Assembly (NCBI RefSeq): GCF_003996985.1
Contig: NZ_RJJX01000022.1
Coordinates: 1-64,000, forward strand
Length of the DNA stretch: 64,000 nucleotides
From: Ancylomarina longa
GTDB lineage: Bacteria; Bacteroidota; Bacteroidia; Bacteroidales; Marinifilaceae
Direction: 5' to 3'
In this document: positions 1-9,066 of the stretch, piece after piece
Position numbering within the stretch: position 1 is the stretch's first letter
Layout of the letters: every line of letters begins with the position of its first letter
Notes under the pieces: model-generated
What the model was told of the DNA's origin: nothing
Databases searched by the model: none
The model's input: only the letters and a program-made list of their open reading frames with translations
Made by a program: the position numbers and the translations under genes

Positions 1-399
1 TACTTAACTGAGGTGTTTTGTTCTGTTTTCCAACCATATCTGCAAGCTTTTTAACTAAGATACACATTTGCTTGCAAATTTAGATATACAATAAAAATGT
101 TTACTGATTGGTTATCAATACTATGATATGTTTTTAAGGTTTGACTAAATAATGTTCATCAAGTGGAATGCTATAATGATTTCTATTTTAGGAGAGTCAC
201 TATTCCGTACGGAATGGTGACTCTCCTAAGCTGTTTTTGTGATTCCTATGCATGATTATTCCTAAATGCGGAATAATGAATTCAGCTTTAATCAGAATTA
301 AAATGGATGCAAAGAAGATTGATCCTTGTATTTTCAATTGGTATTCTATTCTGAGATGCTTATGATTCAGCAATTATTCTTTAGTAATAACTTTTAAAA
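1..399. other. Non-coding left edge with a long palindrome
   Basis: I see no credible gene here. The stretch lies downstream of the minus-strand LolC/E-like gene and is AT-rich. It holds a 42-bp near-perfect palindrome (188-229) and a second small hairpin, ATTATTCC / GGAATAAT, at about 255-277. The left part (1-187) shows no recognisable signal. Confidence 0.6.
188..229. repeat. 42-bp near-perfect palindrome
   Basis: Two 21-nt arms (188-208 and 209-229) are reverse complements with a single T-G wobble and no loop. The core ATTCCGTACGGAAT is itself a perfect palindrome. Only a weak T-rich stretch follows on the + strand (CTGTTTTTG), so it is not a textbook terminator. It could terminate a gene to the left of the window, act as a bidirectional mRNA end, bind a dimeric regulator, or be one copy of a dispersed palindromic repeat. 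Confidence 0.7.
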
Positions 400-1644
400 T
401 CAATCAAACTGAATTGCTTTAGATGGTTTGATTCTCGTAATTAGATAGGAAGGAAATAATAACATAGAAACTGTAGCCAGTAAACTTCCTATATTCAGCA
501 GTAGAATAGGAATAAGTCTTAGATTAATTGGAACTGTGTCGACGTAATAACTGGTCGGATCAAGGGGAATTAACTTGAAGTGATATTGGATAAGGCAAAT
601 TGCAATGCCTATGAGATTTCCCCAAAACATTCCTTTTCCGATTAATATAGCAGATTGATATAAAAAGATCTTGCGAATAGACCAGTTTGGCGTACCTAAA
701 GCTTTTAATATTCCAATTGTACGTGTTTTCTCTAAGATAATAATCAACAGACCTGATATCATATTAAAACCTGCAACCAATATCATTAATCCTAAAATTA
801 TCCAAACATTAATATCTAACATTCCTAACCAACTGAATATTTGTGGATATTTTTTTGAAATACTTCGAACTTTTAAAGTTGATCCATCTTTTGAGAAAGA
901 ACTGGCAGTGATTGCTTTTACATTGGCTTCTATATCATTTAAATTATCAAAATCATTGATGAATATTTCATAACCGCTTACTTGGCTTTCTGTCCAATTA
1001 TTTAATTTTTGGATATGGCGGATATCACAGAAAAGGTAAAGCTTGTCAAATTCATCCATGCCGGTTTTGTAAATTCCGGAGATCTTAAATCTTCTCATTC
1101 TTGGGGGCTGTTGTATAAAATAAACGGATAATTTATCCCCGACCTTTAATTTTAAAAGTTTAGAAAGCTTTTGGGAAATCAGTATATCATTACTTTTTAT
1201 ACTATCTGTTAGATGAAATATTTTTCCGTCAATCAGGTGTTTTTCGAGAAATTGCCAATCGTATTTTAAGCCAATTCCATTTAGTACAATTCCTTGTATC
1301 TCCGACTTTGTTTTTAGAATGCCTGGTTTGGTAGCAAAGGTTTGAATGTGAGAAATTCCCTGAATTTGGGCTATTTGCTTTTTAGGAATTTGATTTTTAT
1401 TAATTGGTTGAGTTTCAAATGAAGAATTGTTATCGTAATTCGTAATTTGAATATGAGCTCCAAAGCCTGTAATCTTATTTGTAATCTCTGATTTAAATCC
1501 GGTTACTATAGCAACAGATAATATCATAATACAAAGACCGAGTGCAATACTAATTTGGGCGATACTAATTATAGGAGACGATATTTTTTTTTCACCACTT
1601 GATTTACCGGAAATTTTTTTTGCTATAAATAATTCGAAATTCAA
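400..1644 (-). CDS. LolC/LolE-like ABC transporter permease (FtsX/MacB family)
   Basis: Inner-membrane permease of the FtsX/MacB superfamily, probably acting in lipoprotein release (LolC/E type). One transmembrane segment lies near the N-terminus (about residues 30-50), followed by a roughly 230-residue periplasmic domain and three C-terminal membrane segments. The motif GILKALGTPNWSIRKIF is the usual coupling region of these permeases. I chose a TTG start at 1644, giving the N-terminus M-NFELFIAKKI that is usual for Bacteroidota members. A GTG at 1671 is possible, but a TACTTTTG -7-like element (1671-1678, minus strand) would place transcription start downstream of that GTG. The matching ATPase is not adjacent; a LolD-like gene sits at 60050-60709. 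About 414 aa, normal for the family. Confidence 0.82.
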   Translation of the reverse strand: MNFELFIAKKISGKSSGEKKISSPIISIAQISIALGLCIMILSVAIVTGFKSEITNKITGFGAHIQITNYDNNSSFETQPINKNQIPKKQIAQIQGISHIQTFATKPGILKTKSEIQGIVLNGIGLKYDWQFLEKHLIDGKIFHLTDSIKSNDILISQKLSKLLKLKVGDKLSVYFIQQPPRMRRFKISGIYKTGMDEFDKLYLFCDIRHIQKLNNWTESQVSGYEIFINDFDNLNDIEANVKAITASSFSKDGSTLKVRSISKKYPQIFSWLGMLDINVWIILGLMILVAGFNMISGLLIIILEKTRTIGILKALGTPNWSIRKIFLYQSAILIGKGMFWGNLIGIAICLIQYHFKLIPLDPTSYYVDTVPINLRLIPILLLNIGSLLATVSMLLFPSYLITRIKPSKAIQFD

Positions 1645-1670
1645 ATTGATCTTTTTTAGTGAGATTAACA

Positions 1671-1678
1671 CAAAAGTA
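1671..1678 (-). promoter_or_regulatory. Candidate -7 element for the LolC/E-like permease
   Basis: On the minus strand this reads TACTTTTG, matching the Bacteroidota -7 consensus TAnnTTTG. No good TTTG -33 box lies 18-19 bp upstream, so support is partial. It lies in the short gap between divergent genes and argues for the TTG start at 1644. Confidence 0.35.
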
Positions 1679-1708
1679 GTAATTTCAGGTTTATTAAAGA
1701 GTAAATTT

Positions 1709-2914
1709 ATGAAAATGAGTCTGTGGATAAAATATTCTGTGCTGAATATCTGCTTTATATTAATCTTTGAATTGCTTGCTTGTGGTCAGCAAAAAAAGCA
1801 AGCTGTTATTTGTGGAGCCGACAATACCTTAGAATATATTAAATCTTTAGAGAATAAAAATGTTGCTGTTGTAGCAAATCAAGCATCACGAATTGGCAAT
1901 GAGCATTTGGTTGACTTTTTATTAGGTAGGGGAATTCTTATTAAAAAATTTTTTAGTCCCGAACATGGTTTTCGTGGTGATGCGGATGCCGGTGAAAAAT
2001 TCAAGAACTATAAAGATAAGAAGACAGGATTGCCAATTGTGTCCTTATACGGGAAACATTACAAGCCATCAGTCACAGATATCAAAGGAATTGATGTTAT
2101 CGTGTTTGATTTGCAAGATGTAGGAGTCCGTTTTTATACTTACATTTCAACTCTGCATTATGTGATGGAGATCTGTGCGGAGGAAAATATCCCATTAATA
2201 GTACTCGACCGACCCAACCCAAATGCATATTATATTGATGGGCCTGTATTGGAAAAAAGATACCGCTCTTTTGTAGGCATGCATCCCGTTCCGGTTGTTT
2301 ATGGGATGACGATTGGAGAATATGCCAAGATGATTAACGGAGAAGGATGGTTAAGAAGTGGCATTCATTGCTCGCTGACCGTGATTCCATGTATAAACTG
2401 GAGTAGGGATTCAATTTATTCTCTTCCTGTAAAGCCATCGCCAAATTTGCCAAACTCGCTAGCTGTTGCCCTATATCCATCTCTTTGCTTTTTCGAAGGT
2501 ACTGTGGTGAGCGTAGGAAGAGGTACAGATTTTCCATTTCAATGCTATGGTCATCCATTAATGAAAAAGGGAGATTTTAGCTATCAACCAAGAAGTATTT
2601 CTGGTGTAAGTAAATATCCAAAATTTGAAAAGCAGAAATGCTATGGAAAGGATTTGAGGAGTATTAACTTAAAACACTTACGAAAAAGGAAGGAAATCAA
2701 TATAACTTATCTAATTGATGCCTATCGACATTTGGGTGACAAAACGAAATTTTTTAATGCTTTCTTTAAAAATTTGGCAGGTACGGAAAAATTGAGAGAG
2801 CAGATTGAATCTGGTTTATCCGAAGAAGGAATAAGAAAGAATTGGCAAAAGGATATTCAAGCTTTTAAAAATATTAGAAAGAAATATTTGATTTATCCCG
2901 ATTACACAGATTGA
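1709..2914 (+). CDS. NamZ/YbbC-like DUF1343 lipoprotein (putative exo-beta-N-acetylmuramidase)
   Basis: DUF1343 protein of about 401 aa. Family members such as B. subtilis NamZ (YbbC) remove terminal MurNAc from peptidoglycan fragments. The family block SPEHGFRGDADAG is present, followed by SLYGKHYKPS, VFDLQDVGVRFYTY and LDRPNPN. The N-terminus is a lipoprotein signal with lipobox ELLAC (Cys about residue 25), so the protein is expected to be membrane-anchored and to act in the envelope on recycled or exogenous muropeptides. The ATG at 1709 (MKMSLW) gives a proper signal peptide; the longer in-frame extension to 1646 would overlap the divergent permease start. A second ATG at 1715 is equally plausible. 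Function follows from family membership. Confidence 0.85.
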   Translation: MKMSLWIKYSVLNICFILIFELLACGQQKKQAVICGADNTLEYIKSLENKNVAVVANQASRIGNEHLVDFLLGRGILIKKFFSPEHGFRGDADAGEKFKNYKDKKTGLPIVSLYGKHYKPSVTDIKGIDVIVFDLQDVGVRFYTYISTLHYVMEICAEENIPLIVLDRPNPNAYYIDGPVLEKRYRSFVGMHPVPVVYGMTIGEYAKMINGEGWLRSGIHCSLTVIPCINWSRDSIYSLPVKPSPNLPNSLAVALYPSLCFFEGTVVSVGRGTDFPFQCYGHPLMKKGDFSYQPRSISGVSKYPKFEKQKCYGKDLRSINLKHLRKRKEINITYLIDAYRHLGDKTKFFNAFFKNLAGTEKLREQIESGLSEEGIRKNWQKDIQAFKNIRKKYLIYPDYTD

Positions 2915-3052
2915 AACTCTATAGGATTTTACAGCGAAATAGAAGGATTGAAGTTTAATTTATGGAATACCTGAATGATAAAAGAGCGCCATTAATTTAG
3001 AACTTCGCGGATTATTAGGTAAATTTAATGGTGTCAACAAAAAATTATTAAA

Positions 3053-3634
3053 ATGGCTTTTACCTTAAAAATTGGCGATCATGCACCACAATTCGATTTG
3101 ATTGCAACAGATGGAATTAGATATAAATTAACAGATTTTAATTCTTCAAAATTATTGGTTGTATTTTTCACCTGTAACCATTGTCCTTATGTGATAGGAT
3201 CAGATGAAAATACACGTTCAATAGCAGATACCTATATTCCCAATGGGGTTGAATTTGTAGGAATCAATTCTAATTCTGCGAATACCTATGAAGAAGATGA
3301 TTATAATCATATGGTTAGAAGAATGGAGGAGAATGATTTTCCCTGGGTATATTTGCATGACGAATCACAGCAGGTGGCAATGAGTTATGGTGCGCTTCGT
3401 ACTCCTCATTTTTATTTGTTTAACAAGGAAAGAAAATTGATTTATACAGGAAGAGCTGTTGATAATCCAAGGAATACATCTAAAGCAAAAACACGTGATC
3501 TGGAAAGGGCTATTGATGAATATCTATCTGGTAAAAGCATTTCGGTACCACTTACGAACCCAATTGGGTGTAATGTAAAATGGGAGGGTAAGGAAAAACA
3601 TTGGATGCCAGCCGATGCATGCGATTTGGTATAA
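3053..3634 (+). CDS. Thioredoxin-fold (AhpC/TSA-like) redoxin
   Basis: Cytoplasmic 193-aa redoxin with no signal peptide. The N-terminal pattern [15 protein letters not shown] is typical of AhpC/TSA-type redoxins. The active-site motif is CNHCPY (Cys41 and Cys44), a CxxC followed by Pro. Further conserved parts are [11 protein letters not shown], the cis-Pro region LRTPHFYLF (residues about 120-128) and a C-terminal [10 protein letters not shown] that may supply a third redox Cys. This architecture is common in marine bacteria and usually annotated only as thioredoxin family protein; substrate and reductant are unknown. The gene stands alone, 138 bp after the DUF1343 gene. Confidence 0.88.
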   Translation: MAFTLKIGDHAPQFDLIATDGIRYKLTDFNSSKLLVVFFTCNHCPYVIGSDENTRSIADTYIPNGVEFVGINSNSANTYEEDDYNHMVRRMEENDFPWVYLHDESQQVAMSYGALRTPHFYLFNKERKLIYTGRAVDNPRNTSKAKTRDLERAIDEYLSGKSISVPLTNPIGCNVKWEGKEKHWMPADACDLV

Positions 3635-3745
3635 ACCTTGCTAATTACTATTTCTAAATTTATTGTTGCTTCAAAAATTTTGGCATTCGTTTCGGATTAC
3701 TGAGATTGGTTTTCTGTTGGAATTTTGCAATCTTTACCAATTGAT

Positions 3746-4294
3746 ATGAAGGATATTGAAAGGATAAAAGAATTTAACAAAGGCAATAGAATTGCTTTTA
3801 ATCTATTATTCAAAGAAAATTATTCCAATATCTGTTCTTTTGCTTCCCATTTTTTATCTGATAATGCCCAAATTGAGGATTTTGTTCAAGAAGCCTTTGT
3901 AAAGCTGTGGGAGAAAAGGGCATCATTTGATCACATTGGTGCTGTGAAAAGCTTTCTACATATTGTAGTTCGTAATAAATGTCTTAACCATATTCGTGAT
4001 AATAAATACACCTATCTTCTCGATAAAAAAGATTATGAGAAAATAATTTCAGAAGACTTTTTTCTCGAAAAAGTTATTGAAGAAGAGTATTATTCTAAAT
4101 TAAATCAGTTTATTCAAACCTTACCTCCTAAAACACAGCAAGTTCTTCGGTTATCGATGCAAGGACTAACGCAGCGCGAAATAGCGGACGAACTCGGTAT
4201 CGAAATCAGTACCGTTAAAAGCCATAAGAAGCTTGCCTATAGATCTATAAGAAATGGTTTCGAGGTGTTGGTGGTAGCTCTGCTTTTAGGTTGA
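3746..4294 (+). CDS. ECF-type RNA polymerase sigma-70 factor
   Basis: Sigma factor of the Bacteroidota ECF class linked to SusC/FecR systems, about 182 aa. Region 2 spans roughly residues 15-80 (FNLLFKENYSNICSF, then QIEDFVQEAFVKLWEKRASF). Region 4 includes LPPKTQQVLRLSMQGLTQRE and a helix-turn-helix ending GIEISTVKSHKKLAYRSIRN. I use ATG 3746 (MKDIERIKEF); an in-frame TTG at 3725 would add seven unremarkable residues. A FecR-like anti-sigma factor follows after 138 bp, then susC/susD. Standard inference: ligand binding at the TonB-dependent SusC is relayed by its STN domain to FecR, which releases this sigma factor. Confidence 0.93.
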   Translation: MKDIERIKEFNKGNRIAFNLLFKENYSNICSFASHFLSDNAQIEDFVQEAFVKLWEKRASFDHIGAVKSFLHIVVRNKCLNHIRDNKYTYLLDKKDYEKIISEDFFLEKVIEEEYYSKLNQFIQTLPPKTQQVLRLSMQGLTQREIADELGIEISTVKSHKKLAYRSIRNGFEVLVVALLLG

Positions 4295-4432
4295 TTTACC
4301 AATTTTTGGAACATCTTATCCTGTCAAATTTCTTTAATATTGAATCTGAAAATCATTTTTTTCTAAAAAAGATGAAATTTCACTCCCCCCTTAGGCATCA
4401 ATCTGTGTTATATATATAGTAATAGGAAAAAA

Positions 4433-5635
4433 ATGAGAAATCTTAACAAGCAATATAGGATAGGAGAATTAATCTTCAAAGATAAAACGGGGGATTTAAG
4501 CATTGAGGAGGAGTTAGAGCTTAATGTTTGGTTAGAAGAGAATAGTAATAACCAGTTGTTGTTGGATAAATTGAGACAAGAAGAAAATATTGATTCCGGG
4601 ATAAAACTACTCAAACGATTTCGTTCTAAACCTGCCTTGCAAAAAGTGAATCGTGAAATAGATTCAAGAAAATCAAGACGAATACTAATTGGACTTTTGA
4701 AGTATGCAGCCATTATAGTATTGCCAATAATTGCCTTTTGGGCTGTAAATGATTACCTTGGGGATACGAATAGAAAATATGCTACGCAAATTGAACCGGG
4801 AAGCTCAAAGGCAATGTTAATGCTCTCGGATGGCTCAAGTGTTGAATTAGGAGTAAAGAAAGAACAATCAATTCATCTGGATTCCAAAGTCATGGCTGAA
4901 AATAGAGGCAATCAACTAATTTATAAGACGTCTTATTCTGCTCAAGATACGGCTCAATTCAAAGTGGAGTCATTCAATACATTGGTAGTACCGAAACAGG
5001 GCGAATATAATATGAGCCTTAGTGATGGAACCAGAATATGGATGAATTCTTCTTCCTCATTACGTTATCCGATACAATTTCTTAAAAATGAACGAAAAGT
5101 TTATCTTACTGGAGAGGCTTATTTCGAAGTAGCAAGAAATCCTCAAAAACCTTTTGTTGTTGTGCTGCAGGATGGACTACAAGTTAAAGTTCTAGGCACG
5201 AAATTCAATGTGATGTCTTATAACAATGAATCCAATGTTGAAACAACTCTATTAGAAGGAAAAGTTGAGATGACAACATCTAACAAAAATGGAGAATCCG
5301 AAAAGAACATTCTACTGTCAAATCAACAACTATCATTCAATAAAGCACAAAAAACAAGTAATATTAAAAAAGTAGATGCTTCTATTTATGCAGCATGGAA
5401 AGATGGCGTTTTCATTTTCAAAGATGAAGATTTATTAAGTATTATGCGAAAATTAGACAGATGGTATGGCTGTATGGCTATGTTTGAGAATACTGACCTT
5501 CAGAATTTAAAATTCACCGGTGAAATTAAAAAATATGATGATTTTGATTCTGTTATTAAAATCCTGGAATTAACAGGTGATTTTTCTTTCAGTCAAAAAG
5601 GGAATGTTGTGTATGTGAGAAAAGCAGTTAAATAA
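4433..5635 (+). CDS. FecR-family anti-sigma factor
   Basis: Inner-membrane anti-sigma regulator, 400 aa. The cytoplasmic N-terminal segment (1-80) precedes a single membrane helix (about residues 83-103, LLKYAAIIVLPIIAFWAV). The periplasmic FecR domain follows, with PKQGEYNMSLSDGTRIWMNS and KVYLTGEAYFEVARNPQKPF. A C-terminal DUF4974-type STN-like domain carries FKDEDLLSIMRKLDRWY. It pairs with the ECF sigma gene upstream and the STN-containing SusC downstream, the standard three-part trans-envelope signalling arrangement. The upstream gap contains a C6 tract (CTCCCCCCTTAGG, about 4384) of unknown role. Confidence 0.92.
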   Translation: MRNLNKQYRIGELIFKDKTGDLSIEEELELNVWLEENSNNQLLLDKLRQEENIDSGIKLLKRFRSKPALQKVNREIDSRKSRRILIGLLKYAAIIVLPIIAFWAVNDYLGDTNRKYATQIEPGSSKAMLMLSDGSSVELGVKKEQSIHLDSKVMAENRGNQLIYKTSYSAQDTAQFKVESFNTLVVPKQGEYNMSLSDGTRIWMNSSSSLRYPIQFLKNERKVYLTGEAYFEVARNPQKPFVVVLQDGLQVKVLGTKFNVMSYNNESNVETTLLEGKVEMTTSNKNGESEKNILLSNQQLSFNKAQKTSNIKKVDASIYAAWKDGVFIFKDEDLLSIMRKLDRWYGCMAMFENTDLQNLKFTGEIKKYDDFDSVIKILELTGDFSFSQKGNVVYVRKAVK

Positions 5636-5638
5636 AAA

Positions 5639-5666
5639 ACCGGAAAATGCACCAACATTTCCCGGT
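5639..5666 (+). promoter_or_regulatory. Imperfect hairpin in the fecR-susC gap
   Basis: ACCGG...CCCGGT with an A/T-rich imperfect inner stem, just after the fecR stop and about 75 bp before susC. No T-run follows, so it could be a processing or mRNA-stability element separating regulator and transporter expression. Weak evidence. Confidence 0.35.
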
Positions 5667-5741
5667 CATTAATCAAGATACCTGCTATGATTTGCACTCA
5701 TGCAGGTAAATAATTAATTATTAATCTAACAGTTTAAAACT

Positions 5742-8700
5742 ATGAAAAAATCATGGAGTAATGAAACCTTTCATTGGGGAAGGTGGAAAAAAATTCTACT
5801 TACAATGAAGTTGACATGGGTTATCGTCTTGTTAAGTGTATTTCAGCTTTCTGCAAAAGTTAATGCACAGGATGTCCGAATGGATTTAAACTTTGAAGAT
5901 GCTTCTTTATCCAATGTGTTTAACGAAGTACATGAAGTTAGTGGTTATAACTTTGTTTATAACTCCGAAGAAATTAATAGCAAAGAAAATGTGAGTATTC
6001 ACGTGAATGATGCTAGTCTAACGGAAGTTATGGATGAGTGTGTTAAGGGAAGAGACCTTAATTATAAGATTGTTGATAAAACAGTGGTGCTTTCTACAGC
6101 TTCCGATGTTAAGACTGAAGGAAATGCTGTTCAGCAACAAACAATGATTAAAGGCTCTGTTAAGGACAAGTCTGGTGTGCCATTGCCTGGCGTATCTGTC
6201 ATTGTAAAAGGAACAACAATTGGTGTTACAACTGATATTGACGGTAATTACACGCTTGATGTTCCCGGATCTGGACAGATTCTTGTATTTTCTTTTGTGG
6301 GAATGAAGTCTCAGGAAATCAAATTAGATGGGAAAATTGTTGTGGATGTTGTTTTACAGGATGCAACTATTGGACTAGGTGAAATCGTAGCAATTGGTTA
6401 CGGTTACCAAAGAAAAGAAGATGCGACTGGTGCAACCAATCGTCTTACTCAGGATAATATGAATAAGGGTGTTGCTTCTGACCCTTTGGCAATGATGCAA
6501 GGACGTGTTTCTGGTGTGAACATTACAAATAATAATGGTGAACCGGGAGGAGGAGTATCTGTAAGAATTCGCGGATCCAACTCTATTCGATCCGGACAAA
6601 CTCCATTATATGTTATTGATGGAATTCCTTTGGATAATGCCGATATAACTCCGAATGGAGGAACTGCTGCTGGTATTAACCAATCTGGTAATAAAAATCC
6701 AATTAGTTTCTTAAATCCTGATGATATCGAGTCTATTGATATTTTGAAAGATGCTTCATCAACAGCAATTTATGGTGCAAGAGGTGCTAATGGTGTGGTT
6801 ATTATTACTACAAGAAGAGGTAAAAAAGGAATGGCTAAATTATCCTACAATGGATATGTGGGTGTGTCTTCAATTAGAGAAAAATTGGATCTTTTAACTC
6901 CAAGTGAATTTCGTGCTTATAAAAAAGCTGATGGAACTTCATTACTGGATTTAGGTGCAAGTAATGATTGGCAGGATGAAATTTACCGTACAGGAATCAC
7001 ACATAATCATAACTTGTCTTATGGTGGTGGAAATGAGAATACCACTTTCCGTGCTTCTCTTGGATATCTTGATCAGGAAGGTATCGTGAAGACTACTGGA
7101 ATGGAAAAGATTAATGGTAAGATAAAAGTTTCTCAAAAAGCTTTCAATGGTAAATTGAAGATTAACGGTAGCTTGATAGCTTCTCATGTTGAAGACTTCC
7201 GTGCTCCTATTTCTGAGACTGGTGGTTTCGAAGGAGACTTGCTTCTTACTGCATTAAAATTGAATCCAACCTATCCTATCTATAATCCGGATGGATCCTA
7301 CTATCAGCATGATAAAGATCAGCGTAACCCGGTAGCAATGCTTAATTTGGTTAACGACATTACCAAAACCGATCGCGTATTAGCCAATATGTCTGCAGAA
7401 TACGAAATTATTAAAAACTTGAAGTATAAGATTAATTTAGGTGTGGATCAAACTAATGCCGAAAGAAGAGTTAATCAGGATAAAGAATTGAGTTATTTAG
7501 TAAATGACGGCGAGGCTGATATCAATAATATTACAGCAACAAACCAGTTGATGGAAAATTATCTAACCTATATGGTAGATTTAAACGAGGATAATCATTT
7601 TAATTTCCTATTGGGACATTCTTACCAGAGATTTAACGTTAGTGGTCACAGTACCAATGTAAACGGTTTTCTTGTTGATGATGTTAAATATACCAATAAT
7701 CTTCAGTATGGTAATTTCTCATCTGCAAATGTTGATTCCTATGCAATTGAGAATGAATTGCAATCTTTCTTTGGTAGAATAAATTACACTTTTCGTGATA
7801 AATATTTATTTACTTTCACCGGTAGAGCAGACGGTTCTTCAAAATTTGGAGAGTCTAAAAAATATGGATTTTTCCCTTCTGCTGCTTTTGCATGGAAAGC
7901 TTCTGATGAAGAATTTTTCAAAAATATTGATGCCTTGAGTAATTTGAAATTCAGATTGGGCTGGGGTATAACTGGTAATCAGGAAATACCTAATAAGATT
8001 TCTTTACTTGCTGTAGGTACTACTCCTTCTGCAAATGGATATTCTAATGGAACCTTAACTCCAGGAATTACCTTCTTAAGAACTCCAAATCCTGATATTC
8101 AATGGGAAACAACTTATCAAACTAACTTTGGTGTTGATTTCGGATTTTTCAACAATCGCTTAAGTGGATCAATTGATCTTTACAACAAGAAAACCAAGGA
8201 TGTTTTGTTAGAGGTTCCTGCTAAGGCTCCTGCTGCAGCACAAACTCAATGGCAGAATGTTCCAAATCTTGAAATTATTAATAAAGGTTTTGAATTGGGT
8301 CTTAACGGTTTGCTTGTTGAAACTAAGGATTTATCCTGGAATTTAGGAATCAACTTCGCATATGTAGATAATAATGTGAAAAATCTACCAGTAAAATTGA
8401 TAGAAACAGGTAATGCAAGTGGACAAGGTTTGTCTGGTACTCGTGTTCAAATTATCACTAATAACCAACCTATTGGAACTTTCTATGGATTGGTTTATCA
8501 AGGTCTCGATCAAAATGGAATTAGCACTTATAAGACAGATGCTGACGGAAATCAAGTAAAGGAAAACCTTGGTTCAGCTTTACCAGACTTTACCTATAGT
8601 TTCACCTCTGGTTTGACCTATAAGAATTTCGATTTTAGTATGTTCTGGTATGGATCTCATGGTAATAAGGTGTATAACAATACTGCTAATGCACTTTTTG

Positions 8701-9050
8701 TAAAAGGTGCTCTGGAGAAGGGAAGTAATGTTATTAAAAGCGTTTCTACTTCCAACGAAGATCCTGGAAACTCAAATGCATATTCATCTCGATTTATTGA
8801 AGATGCTTCTTTCTTGAGATTATCTAATGTAACAATTGGCTATACTTTTAATGCCAAGAAAATTAGTTGGTTGGAAAAAGCCAGAATTTATATTACTGGT
8901 GACAATCTGCTTCTTTTTACTGATTATTCAGGTTATGATCCTGAAGTAAGTAGTGATGCTGGTGAGAATGGAGTTCCTTCTTTGGGAATGGACTTTACAT
9001 CTTATCCTAAAGCACGGACCTTTACTTTCGGAGTGAATCTTCAATTTTAA
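5742..9050 (+). CDS. SusC/RagA-family TonB-dependent outer-membrane transporter with STN domain
   Basis: Outer-membrane glycan importer, 1102 aa. Domains in order: signal peptide (ending near residue 43, KVNAQ), secretin/TonB N-terminal (STN) domain (about 50-115), carboxypeptidase-regulatory-like domain (about 132-210, with GVPLPGVSVIVKGTTIGV), plug (about 225-350, with IRGSNSIRSGQTPLYVIDG and DASSTAIYGARGANGV), and a 22-strand-type barrel ending FTFGVNLQF with the terminal Phe typical of BAM substrates. The STN domain marks it as a transducer for the FecR/ECF pair upstream. susD follows after 16 bp, surely in the same transcript. The long N-terminus before the hydrophobic core is usual for this subfamily, so the ATG at 5742 is kept. 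Confidence 0.96.
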   Translation: MKKSWSNETFHWGRWKKILLTMKLTWVIVLLSVFQLSAKVNAQDVRMDLNFEDASLSNVFNEVHEVSGYNFVYNSEEINSKENVSIHVNDASLTEVMDECVKGRDLNYKIVDKTVVLSTASDVKTEGNAVQQQTMIKGSVKDKSGVPLPGVSVIVKGTTIGVTTDIDGNYTLDVPGSGQILVFSFVGMKSQEIKLDGKIVVDVVLQDATIGLGEIVAIGYGYQRKEDATGATNRLTQDNMNKGVASDPLAMMQGRVSGVNITNNNGEPGGGVSVRIRGSNSIRSGQTPLYVIDGIPLDNADITPNGGTAAGINQSGNKNPISFLNPDDIESIDILKDASSTAIYGARGANGVVIITTRRGKKGMAKLSYNGYVGVSSIREKLDLLTPSEFRAYKKADGTSLLDLGASNDWQDEIYRTGITHNHNLSYGGGNENTTFRASLGYLDQEGIVKTTGMEKINGKIKVSQKAFNGKLKINGSLIASHVEDFRAPISETGGFEGDLLLTALKLNPTYPIYNPDGSYYQHDKDQRNPVAMLNLVNDITKTDRVLANMSAEYEIIKNLKYKINLGVDQTNAERRVNQDKELSYLVNDGEADINNITATNQLMENYLTYMVDLNEDNHFNFLLGHSYQRFNVSGHSTNVNGFLVDDVKYTNNLQYGNFSSANVDSYAIENELQSFFGRINYTFRDKYLFTFTGRADGSSKFGESKKYGFFPSAAFAWKASDEEFFKNIDALSNLKFRLGWGITGNQEIPNKISLLAVGTTPSANGYSNGTLTPGITFLRTPNPDIQWETTYQTNFGVDFGFFNNRLSGSIDLYNKKTKDVLLEVPAKAPAAAQTQWQNVPNLEIINKGFELGLNGLLVETKDLSWNLGINFAYVDNNVKNLPVKLIETGNASGQGLSGTRVQIITNNQPIGTFYGLVYQGLDQNGISTYKTDADGNQVKENLGSALPDFTYSFTSGLTYKNFDFSMFWYGSHGNKVYNNTANALFVKGALEKGSNVIKSVSTSNEDPGNSNAYSSRFIEDASFLRLSNVTIGYTFNAKKISWLEKARIYITGDNLLLFTDYSGYDPEVSSDAGENGVPSLGMDFTSYPKARTFTFGVNLQF

Positions 9051-9066
9051 TTACTAATAAAATCGA

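Noticed and set aside
1645-1708. N-terminal extensions of the divergent permease and DUF1343 genes
   Set aside because: The extended frames overlap each other head-to-head. The shorter starts give the expected permease N-terminus and a proper lipoprotein signal.
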